DNA of 15,140 nt from Prolixibacteraceae bacterium (lineage in GTDB: Bacteria > Bacteroidota > Bacteroidia > Bacteroidales > Prolixibacteraceae): positions 1 through 15,140 of the forward strand of contig DAIDJX010000051.1 of the NCBI GenBank assembly GCA_027451165.1, in the 5' to 3' direction. Under the pieces are notes generated by a model. That model saw only the letters and a program-made list of their open reading frames with translations. It did not search any database and had not been told where the DNA came from. Below are positions 1 to 7,119 of the stretch, one piece after another. The position numbers and the translations under genes were made by a program. Each line of letters begins with the position of its first letter. Positions within the stretch are counted from its first letter, which is position 1.

Positions 1-1640
1 GGAAGGAGACCGTCTTCAGGATTCACCGCGGATTGCAGATAGTTGAAAAACCGGATCAGGCGGGGATAGACTTCTTTTATGGGGCTGAAGTCGCCGGAAT
101 AAAAAAAGCAGTTGTAACTGTCCATGATGAACCCGACGCCATGGTCGAGGATCGGGCCCCAGGTTGGCCAGCCAATGGTTCGCATTTCCATGCGGGCAAG
201 GCGGTCATACGCAGGCCATGAATCGAGGAAGTAACCCGGTTCGGTAATGCCCTGGCTGAAAGTAGTCACAAACCGGGCTGGCAACCGGGTTTCTCCAAAA
301 GCCTGGTACAGCGGATAGAGCTGGTGGGAGCCATCGCCGCTGTATTGCTGCCGTTCCCGGGCCATGCCGTCCACCACAATATCCTGGGCTGAGTTGTACA
401 GCGTATTGACCGAAGCGTCCATTACCTTTTGAATGACCGGATCCGAAACGGCAATGTGCGGAATGACCCTGAACCCGGATTGCCTCCGCAACATGCCAAT
501 ATCAGAAATGGTGACCGGCCGGTTGAAATGATGGATGTGCAGCTGCAGCCACCGGAAACTTTCATAGTCAAAGGGGGAAAAGGTATTTAATCCTTCCCGG
601 CAGATAAACCTGGACCACGAATGGAAGTGACTGTTAATGATCACTTCACTGCCCGGTTTGTGCGCTTCATGGACGAGCAGTTCTATGACGGTACCTTCGG
701 GTGCATCGATTGTAAAAAAAGGCCATCCCACAGATTGCTCATCAAATTCAAAAGTCAGGACAGCTGCTTTATCGTCGTTGGGAACAACCGTAACATTTTT
801 ATCCGAAAAGCCGGGCAGGGGCACCATGGGCGATGACAGATAAGCATCCGGGACCTTCATGTCGAAATAGTTTTCCGAAGGGATTTTCCAGTCGACCCAA
901 TATGCTTCTGTTAGTTTGCTGATCCCGATCCTGTTTTCCTTCATCAGCGGGATTGATCTCTCCCGGAGCCGTGATCCCGAATTTCCGGAGATATCGAGTT
1001 GATAATTGGAGCTCCCATTTGAAGCCGATGAATGATCAGCTTTTCCTTTCAATTCTGCGGCGGCCAGCCACTCCCTGTTCTCTGTGAAGCCAGGTGAATC
1101 CCATCCATAGGGGAAAAGACGTGCATCGAAATTTTCCTGCAACGCCCTGAGGTACCATCGCTTATACTGACCGGGATTCCAGCTTCTGGCCAGAAATGCT
1201 TTCCAGCTCTTATCCGTGATCAGCTCTTTTCCGTCGATGTCCAGTTTCATTAAGAATCCGGGAAAACCAAAAGGGCTGGTGCCGTCTCCGGTTCCGTAAA
1301 AAAGTACCTGGCAGGCAATCACATTATTGCCGGATTTAAGATATGGACGGATGTCCACCGGGTCGGCTTCCTGCCACCGTGGATCGGAAGGTGCAGGCCC
1401 CCATTGTACCCGCTGGCCGTTCACAAAAAGCTGGTAGCGGCTGTCGGAGATGATCCAGCCTTTTGCCGTGAGGGGGTCCTTTTCCAGGTTAATTTCCCTG
1501 CGGAACAAAACAAAAGTGTTTTGCAGCGTTCGCCCTGAAGGATACCAGATCCACCGGGCCGGGGTCAGATCCAGATCTGCGGCGGTCAGTGGAAATGATA
1601 AGCCGGAAAAAAGTATCAACAGTAAAACGATTCTTTTCAT
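1..1640 (-). CDS. Alpha-L-rhamnosidase, GH78-like, secreted (C-terminus cut by window edge)
   Basis: Open reading frame starting at the ATG at 1640 and running off the left edge; 546 residues are visible. It begins with a signal peptide (MKRIVLLL..., about 20 residues, ending near LTA). Residues of about 30-130 form the N-terminal beta-sandwich usual in bacterial rhamnosidases (RWIWYPSG, SDSRYQLFVNG, GNNVIACQV). The start of the (alpha/alpha)6 catalytic domain carries DGMARERQQYSGD from residue 424. Its D424, E429 and D436 have the spacing of the D/E/D substrate-binding and general-acid residues known in GH78 enzymes such as BsRhaB. The second catalytic acidic residue lies beyond the window and cannot be checked. 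The expected reaction is hydrolytic release of terminal alpha-L-rhamnose in the periplasm. It lies 18 bp after the preceding glycosidase gene, so it is probably in the same operon. The family call is secure; the exact specificity is not. Confidence 0.85.
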   Translation of the reverse strand, partial: MKRIVLLLILFSGLSFPLTAADLDLTPARWIWYPSGRTLQNTFVLFRREINLEKDPLTAKGWIISDSRYQLFVNGQRVQWGPAPSDPRWQEADPVDIRPYLKSGNNVIACQVLFYGTGDGTSPFGFPGFLMKLDIDGKELITDKSWKAFLARSWNPGQYKRWYLRALQENFDARLFPYGWDSPGFTENREWLAAAELKGKADHSSASNGSSNYQLDISGNSGSRLRERSIPLMKENRIGISKLTEAYWVDWKIPSENYFDMKVPDAYLSSPMVPLPGFSDKNVTVVPNDDKAAVLTFEFDEQSVGWPFFTIDAPEGTVIELLVHEAHKPGSEVIINSHFHSWSRFICREGLNTFSPFDYESFRWLQLHIHHFNRPVTISDIGMLRRQSGFRVIPHIAVSDPVIQKVMDASVNTLYNSAQDIVVDGMARERQQYSGDGSHQLYPLYQAFGETRLPARFVTTFSQGITEPGYFLDSWPAYDRLARMEMRTIGWPTWGPILDHGVGFIMDSYNCFFYSGDFSPIKEVYPRLIRFFNYLQSAVNPEDGLL

Positions 1641-1658
1641 ACCAACATTGATTATGCA

Positions 1659-3644
1659 TCAGAACTTCAATTCAAGGGATTGACCTTCTTTCACTAACTT
1701 ATCTTGCAGTACCTTTTTGTCTGAGTCAACTACTTTAATCCGGATTTTATCTGTTTCCCGGTTTACCATCAGGTCGAAAGCGGATCCGAAGGCCCGGACA
1801 TTTTTCAGGTTCATGGAATTCCAGGCTTTGGGCAGACGGGGTAACAGGGTACAACTCCGCAGACCTGTCGGCCGGATTCCCAACAGACCTTCGGTGATGA
1901 TCCTGCAGAACAATCCGCTTTCAGCAGAAAGATGACGCTGACTGCCTTCTGGCCAGGCTTCAATGGCATAAGGAACATGTTCGCCGAGCAAACGCTGTCC
2001 GGAGTAATAACTGAGGTAATTAATGCCTTTTTCCGTTTCTCCGGCGGCAAAAACACCACGGAGGGCGTAAAGGGTCGAACGGTCCCAGAATGTCTCGCTC
2101 CCGGCCTGGGTAAGCAAACCGTTGCTGGTCCATAGTTGTGGGGAGAACAGTGCATCAATGGTTCCTTTTGATCTTTCATGGATGCCAACCACCAGCGGCA
2201 TGCAGATCCAGGAACGGAGAACGGTGTTCTCTTTATAGTACCGGTAGGTTTCAAATCCATCAATATTGGCCGCAAAAAAGGTATTGATGGCTGTTTTCAG
2301 ATTTTTGGCCTGTTTCAGGTAAGTTTTAAGTTGCTGAATGGGTCTGTTGAGGTCGTTACCAAGATAATATGCCGACAGTAAAGCATCGTAATACAGGGTC
2401 GAAGTACACAGGTTGGCTTTTCCTGCCGGGAAACGGCCTTCCAGCTCATCGGAATCGGAGGTTACGACGCCATCCCCGTTAAGCTTTCTGTGACAATATT
2501 CCAGGCACCATTCAATCAAAGGCCATAACTTTTCAGCCACAGCCTTGTCCCCCTTTGCCAGGGCAAATCTGGCAGCGCCGTATGCAATCATGGCTGCATC
2601 GCCCCTGTCACCGGCTCCATCCCAGATGTCTTTGCCTTCGGCGATAATGGAACTCGGAATCGGTTTGAAACCGGGATTCATGAACCGGGCAAAGTGCAAA
2701 TAGGCATTCAGGGAGGCTTCATTTCCGGTTTGATAACCAAGATACGGAAAAAAAGGACCGATATATTCCGCCTGGTCATTGGCCCAGATCGCTGCATAAT
2801 AAGATTCACCGCCCGGCCCGTGCATCAGACCGCCACTCGTCCGGTAAATACTTTCTGACGCCCGGATCTTGGCAAAAGCAAACATACGGTTGATTGTTTC
2901 ATCCGGAGATTCAAACACCAGGTCGTTCCACATTCGGGCAATGAAATCCTCCCGTTTTTTCAGCTCCTGATCCACGTCTGCAGCTATAACTGTCTGGCTT
3001 TTCGAATAAGCCTGAATACAGGCACTGAAACTGACTTCCTGACCGGCTGCCAGTTTATACAGACCAGGATGTTGAATTCCGATCTCAATGGTATAGCTGC
3101 CTTCCACCCCTTTGTCGGGATCGGTCTGGTAGGTGGTTTTCAATTCAGGAATGGTAATCGTTACGGGTCGCCCGGAATTGTTCCTGAGCAAGTATCGTTC
3201 ACAGAGGAGGGGATCGACTGTTGACGGGAATATCGTCCGGGTCAGACTGATGGCTGCAGGCGTGTCAAACTCGCTCGGCACGGTAAGTACTCCGTTCAGG
3301 GTTAATGATTTGACCTTCTCGTTCTTCAGCGTTCTTCCGTTGACAGTAAGAAGGGAAGGAAAGTCAATGGCATACCGCTGCATCAGGCTGGCGTGGGTGT
3401 TGTTCGGAATGGTCCTCAGCATAGGCCAGACCATCGAACGTTCCAGGCTGAATGAACCATCCTCCTTCACCCCATAGCGCAAAACAACGGAAACTTTTTC
3501 TCCGCTCATCTCAATATGGTCGGAGTGTGGGATATCTTTTTTTACATCCCAGCGGATGCCACCATCAGGTTGAAAGGTCCACCGGGTTTGTGCATTCATC
3601 AGCAAAGTGAAGAATGATAAAATGCAAATAAAGAATAGTCTCAT
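1659..3644 (-). CDS. Putative secreted six-hairpin (alpha/alpha)6-barrel glycoside hydrolase, family unassigned
   Basis: 661 residues. A signal peptide (MRLFFICILSFF...) ends near NAQ, residues 17-19. Residues of about 20-235 look all-beta. Residues of about 245-590 are helix-rich with the repeated pattern of a six-hairpin glycosidase: WANDQAEY (287-294), GDRGDAAMIAYGAARFA (about 345-361), DSDELEGRF (397-405), GSETFWDRSTLYALRG (about 515-530) and AIEAWPEGSQRHLSAESG (560-577). A short beta cap closes the protein, as in GH78- and GH95-type enzymes. Candidate catalytic acids are D290, E293, D399, E400, E566 and E575; I cannot say which are real. It starts 8 bp after the oxidoreductase stop codon, with AAAGGAAG just before the ATG, so translation is probably coupled. 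The role is inferred to be periplasmic cleavage of a linkage in the PUL's glycan. I do not recognise a CAZy family with confidence. Confidence 0.7.
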   Translation of the reverse strand: MRLFFICILSFFTLLMNAQTRWTFQPDGGIRWDVKKDIPHSDHIEMSGEKVSVVLRYGVKEDGSFSLERSMVWPMLRTIPNNTHASLMQRYAIDFPSLLTVNGRTLKNEKVKSLTLNGVLTVPSEFDTPAAISLTRTIFPSTVDPLLCERYLLRNNSGRPVTITIPELKTTYQTDPDKGVEGSYTIEIGIQHPGLYKLAAGQEVSFSACIQAYSKSQTVIAADVDQELKKREDFIARMWNDLVFESPDETINRMFAFAKIRASESIYRTSGGLMHGPGGESYYAAIWANDQAEYIGPFFPYLGYQTGNEASLNAYLHFARFMNPGFKPIPSSIIAEGKDIWDGAGDRGDAAMIAYGAARFALAKGDKAVAEKLWPLIEWCLEYCHRKLNGDGVVTSDSDELEGRFPAGKANLCTSTLYYDALLSAYYLGNDLNRPIQQLKTYLKQAKNLKTAINTFFAANIDGFETYRYYKENTVLRSWICMPLVVGIHERSKGTIDALFSPQLWTSNGLLTQAGSETFWDRSTLYALRGVFAAGETEKGINYLSYYSGQRLLGEHVPYAIEAWPEGSQRHLSAESGLFCRIITEGLLGIRPTGLRSCTLLPRLPKAWNSMNLKNVRAFGSAFDLMVNRETDKIRIKVVDSDKKVLQDKLVKEGQSLELKF

Positions 3645-3652
3645 CTTCCTTT

Positions 3653-5494
3653 TTATTGCTGTTTTTCGATCAGGTTAAGGTACTCTTCAAGGTGCGAACG
3701 GTATATGTCACGGGGGCTGCATTGGTATTTTTTACAAAGGGAAGCTGCTACGCCGACGGCTGCGCCCATTTGTCCGGTGGTACGCATCACGCGGGGTCCG
3801 CCCAGGCCCACATGCGAAGTGCTGAAATTACGCCCGGCCATAAACAGGTTGTCGATGTTCTTTGAATAGAGTGTGCGGTAAGGCAGCTGGTAAGGTTTCG
3901 TTTTGTAGAACATGGCTTCGGAAAGGAAATCTGGTTTTGCCGTATCTTGCAGATTGACCTGGAAATGGACATCCACCTCTCGCTTTTCAAATACAACGGC
4001 ATCTTCGAACTCCCGGTTGTCACGGGTGTCGTTGAAGGTATAGATGTAATCTCCTGTCAGCCGGCGCGACTCGCGTTTCCCGAGCAGGTACGAAACCCAT
4101 TTCAGTTGCAGGCTGTCTGCCCTGGCCTGTTGTTCCCGGAGGTCAACATTCCCGATTTCTGCTTTGTCATCCCTGTTGTTCCGGGCCACAGGATGCTTGT
4201 AATTGTAAAAGGAGCCGTAAATGGCCCGGAACATGTGGTCCCTGATGGTTTCAGCATCATCGATCTGGCTGAGGTCGTTATGGGAATATTCCCAGAACCA
4301 TTCTCCGTTTTTTTCCGCATATTTTTTTGCCACTTCCATAGCCCAGGGCACTTCCGGGAAATCGACTTTTTTGCCGGCATTTTCGGAATTCCAGAGCACA
4401 GATGAACCCATTACGGAATTATCGGCACGATCCGGACTCCACAATTGGCCCTTTGCTTCCCAGGCTTCCCCGTATTGCGAGGAGGCTTCCCTGCCGTACA
4501 TGTATTCCGCTCCTGCCCAGTAGCCGATCCATCCGTCGCCGGTGCAATCGACAAACAAGGGCGACTCAAAGCGGATTTGTTCGCCGGAAGTCGTTTGCCG
4601 GGCATCAACGGAAGTGATTTTCCCGTTTTGGGCATTGGCGGCATAGGCCCTGAAATTCAGGTACAGGTGAATGTTCGTGTATTTTTGGACATTCTGCAGG
4701 CGTTTTTCATCTTCTTTAAGCGCTTCAGCCGAACCGTTGGGATAGTGTTCCGTATCGATCATTTTCAGGATCCGCTCGAATTTACCATAGATGCCCAGCG
4801 TATGCACCCGGATTTCCCCGCTGGCATTCCCGCCCAGTACCGGACGGTCGTGCACCAGGGCCACCTTCAGCCCATGTTCAGCAGCTGCAATGGCAGCGGC
4901 GCAGCCGGCAATCCCACCGCCCACGACCACCAGGTCAAATTGCTCCGACTTTTCAGGAACCAGATTTTCTCCGGATTTTTCGGACCGCCATTTTTTCAGT
5001 TCGGCCAGATCATCAGGCAGTTTTTCCTTATCCGACAGGGTGAGGTAAAGGGCATCACAACGGCCCTCGAAGCCGGTCAGGTCATGGAGCGCAAGAGTTC
5101 TTTGCCCCTTAGCCAGTTTTATGTTCCCTGCATATTCCCAGTTCCATCCGGCATTTAAGCCCAGCTGATTTTTCAGGATAACACCGTCCATCAGCACCTG
5201 GAACCGGCCGGGAGCATCCCACTTCCCCGGGGCCCAGTTTTTAGTCCTTACCCATACATGGTACAATCCGGGGGTCAGGATTTTCAGAGTGGTGGAGGCA
5301 TCCTTCACCGGTATGCCCATGCCGTGCGCCAGCAGGTAGGGCGATCCCATCTGTTCCACAAATTGCGGATCAACGACCCATCCCCCTTTATTCAGAAAGC
5401 TTTCGGCTTCGACGAGAATACCGGGACCTTGACCGTAACAATATCCTGAAATCAGTAAAAGGAGAGCAAAGAATATCTTTCTCATGGTATTCAT
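3653..5494 (-). CDS. Secreted FAD-dependent oxidoreductase (FAD_oxidored-like) with N-terminal beta-rich domain
   Basis: 613 residues. A signal peptide (MRKIFFALLLLISG...) shows export; there is no clear lipobox, so it is probably periplasmic. Residues of about 25-155 form a beta-rich module (ILVEAESF, GLYHVWVRT, FQVLMDG, RTLALHDL) resembling carbohydrate-binding or golvesin-type sandwiches. An FAD-binding Rossmann motif follows, DLVVVGGGIAG, with GxGxxG at 192-197. Then come LGGNASGEIRVHTLG (220-234), VDCTGDGW and a C-terminal NLFMAGRNFSTSHVGLGGPR segment that closes the FAD site. This order fits the FAD_oxidored (PF12831-type) family often found in glycan loci. The reaction is unknown; oxidation or reduction of a sugar or a sugar-linked group is an inference. 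The start at 5494 gives MNTMRK...; a second in-frame ATG at 5485 would give a more typical signal peptide. AAGG lies upstream. It sits between the sulfatase and a glycosidase in the same orientation. Confidence 0.85.
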   Translation of the reverse strand: MNTMRKIFFALLLLISGYCYGQGPGILVEAESFLNKGGWVVDPQFVEQMGSPYLLAHGMGIPVKDASTTLKILTPGLYHVWVRTKNWAPGKWDAPGRFQVLMDGVILKNQLGLNAGWNWEYAGNIKLAKGQRTLALHDLTGFEGRCDALYLTLSDKEKLPDDLAELKKWRSEKSGENLVPEKSEQFDLVVVGGGIAGCAAAIAAAEHGLKVALVHDRPVLGGNASGEIRVHTLGIYGKFERILKMIDTEHYPNGSAEALKEDEKRLQNVQKYTNIHLYLNFRAYAANAQNGKITSVDARQTTSGEQIRFESPLFVDCTGDGWIGYWAGAEYMYGREASSQYGEAWEAKGQLWSPDRADNSVMGSSVLWNSENAGKKVDFPEVPWAMEVAKKYAEKNGEWFWEYSHNDLSQIDDAETIRDHMFRAIYGSFYNYKHPVARNNRDDKAEIGNVDLREQQARADSLQLKWVSYLLGKRESRRLTGDYIYTFNDTRDNREFEDAVVFEKREVDVHFQVNLQDTAKPDFLSEAMFYKTKPYQLPYRTLYSKNIDNLFMAGRNFSTSHVGLGGPRVMRTTGQMGAAVGVAASLCKKYQCSPRDIYRSHLEEYLNLIEKQQ

Positions 5495-5559
5495 TAATTA
5501 TGACCTTGTTGTAAAACCTGTTTTGTCAAAAATAATGTAATACCAGATGAAAAAAAAAT

Positions 5560-7038
5560 CTATTTGATGGCTCCCAAATTTCCTTTTTCCCACAGTGGTA
5601 TCAGGGATTTGACCACTTCGGGATGATCGGTGGCGATATTTTTCGTTTCGTTAGGATCCAATTGATGATCATACAATTCCGTGGCGGGTTCCTCCTGTCT
5701 GAAATAGCGTGTCAGCCGGTACCGATCGGTCCTCAGAGAAATCCCTTTGTTAAAATAGCCATAAGAAACTTCCTGCCAGGATGCAATGTTGTTCTTTAAA
5801 AGGGGAACCAGGCTTGTCCCGTCGGTGGGATGAGGCATTTCAAGCCGGCAAAGTTCTACAATGGTCGGATAGATGTCGGTGCTGCTGACGACTTTTGAAA
5901 TATGGGTTCCTTTCGTCACACCGGGTACTTTAACGATCAGCGTGCTTCTGAGTGCCCATTCGAAAATGGTATGTTTTCCCCACACCAGGTCATCGCCCAG
6001 GTGCCAGCCATGGTCTCCCCATATGACGATGATGGTATTTTTTGACAGACCAGTCCGGTCGAGTTCCTCCAGTAACCGGCCTACCTGTGCATCGATGTAG
6101 CTGACACAGGCAAAGTAGGCATGACGGAGTTTGCGGGCATAGGCATCGGAAACGGGTCCGTTGAGAGTGGCATCTTCATCGCCCAGTTGATAACCGTTGA
6201 ATTCCATACTGTTGTGCAAACTTGCCTTGTTTACATTTTCGGGAATAAACGGATTGGGTGAAAGGGGAATTTTCGATTCGTCGTACAGATCCCAATATTT
6301 TTTAGGGGCATTGAACGGAAGGTGGGGTTTAAAGAAGCCCACTGCCAGGAAGAAAGGTTGTTTCTGTCTGGCAAGTTCCCCGAGTTTTCCCAGGGCCTGT
6401 TCCGCGATCAATCCGTCGGGATAACCGGTATCGGGAACATCGGCCATTTCATAGGGTTTGACCTGTGCTTTGCGGCTTTGTCTGTTTTCCCCGTCAGCAT
6501 ATCCGAAGAAAGCATTCCACCCGGTACCCCATTTCCCCGGGTTCAGGAACATTTCGTTCCAGCTATGGGGCAATTCATATTCGGTGCCTACCGGATCGGT
6601 ATAGCCATACAGCAGGCCATCCACATAATGGCTGATTTTCCCGATCCCGACCGTATAATAACCGTTTCTCTTCAGGTGGTGGATGAAGGTCTCCGGCTGT
6701 TCAGTTTCCGGTTTTCCGGCTATATACTGCCGGCATGCTTCATTGCTGAGGTGGCCCGGGGTACGGGGCAACATTCCGGTGAGCATGCTGCAACGGGAAG
6801 CGCCACAGGTGGGTACCTGGGTAAAATGGTTTGTAAAAACCACGCCTCTCTCCGCCAAACGGTCGATGTTGGGCGATTTGATGTAAGAATGACCATAGCA
6901 ACCCAGCTCCGGACGCAGGTCATCAATACAAATGAAAAGCACATTGGGCTTTTGAGGGGCTTCCAGTCCGGAAGCTTCGGTGAGGCCTGAACAGGATGTC
7001 ATCAGGGTTGTCAAAGGAATTAAGTGGCAGTATTTCAT
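5560..7038 (-). CDS. Sulfatase, S1 family, iduronate-2-sulfatase-like; probable lipoprotein
   Basis: 492 residues. The N-terminus has a lipobox-like M13-T14-S15-C16, so it is probably lipid-anchored. The sulfatase core is clear: PNVLFICIDDLRPELGCYG holds the metal-binding D39 and D40. C78-G79-A80-S81-R82 matches the CxAxR signature, in which the cysteine is converted to formylglycine by a maturase. Further expected site residues are K134 and H137 (GIGKISH), K237 and H239 (FFKPHLPF), D342 and H343 (WGDHGWHLG) and K355 with H356. The set and its spacing resemble iduronate-2-sulfatase-like enzymes (SulfAtlas S1_7 is my best guess). It would hydrolyse a sulfate ester from a sugar. No formylglycine-generating enzyme is encoded in the window, so it must be supplied from elsewhere in the genome. 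The gene is 81 bp after susD, beyond a terminator-like hairpin. No Shine-Dalgarno sequence is seen. The actual substrate is not shown by sequence. Confidence 0.92.
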   Translation of the reverse strand: MKYCHLIPLTTLMTSCSGLTEASGLEAPQKPNVLFICIDDLRPELGCYGHSYIKSPNIDRLAERGVVFTNHFTQVPTCGASRCSMLTGMLPRTPGHLSNEACRQYIAGKPETEQPETFIHHLKRNGYYTVGIGKISHYVDGLLYGYTDPVGTEYELPHSWNEMFLNPGKWGTGWNAFFGYADGENRQSRKAQVKPYEMADVPDTGYPDGLIAEQALGKLGELARQKQPFFLAVGFFKPHLPFNAPKKYWDLYDESKIPLSPNPFIPENVNKASLHNSMEFNGYQLGDEDATLNGPVSDAYARKLRHAYFACVSYIDAQVGRLLEELDRTGLSKNTIIVIWGDHGWHLGDDLVWGKHTIFEWALRSTLIVKVPGVTKGTHISKVVSSTDIYPTIVELCRLEMPHPTDGTSLVPLLKNNIASWQEVSYGYFNKGISLRTDRYRLTRYFRQEEPATELYDHQLDPNETKNIATDHPEVVKSLIPLWEKGNLGAIK

Positions 7039-7081
7039 AGATGGGAAATGAACCAGTGTAAATAAAAAGTGGCAAAAAGAG

Positions 7082-7103
7082 AGCGACCGGAAGTCCGGCC
7101 GCT
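7082..7103 (-). terminator. Terminator-like hairpin between susD and the sulfatase gene
   Basis: Read on the minus strand, AGCGGCCGG and CCGGTCGCT form a 9-bp stem (one G-U pair) around the loop ACTT, followed by CTCTTTTTG (T-run opposite 7074-7078). The G-U pair forms only in the minus-strand transcript (it is A-C in the plus orientation), which supports function in the PUL direction. It lies 16 bp after the susD stop. It is probably a partial terminator or 3'-end stabiliser that lets susCD mRNA exceed the enzyme mRNA, since the downstream genes have no clear promoter of their own. Confidence 0.6.
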
Positions 7104-7119
7104 GATCCTTATTATTTTA

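Noticed and set aside
4445..5158. Long plus-strand open frame of 237 codons inside the oxidoreductase gene
   Set aside because: It is opposite a clearly conserved protein with FAD motifs, has no recognisable domain, and is of the kind expected from the other strand of a GC-balanced gene. The same holds for plus-strand frames at 3947-4405, 6322-6990, 7627-8304 and 11264-11644.
5495..5559. T-rich gap after the sulfatase gene as a terminator
   Set aside because: There is a run of A on the plus strand (T on the minus) but no stem ahead of it; the only inverted repeat (AAAAC/GTTTT) is too weak.
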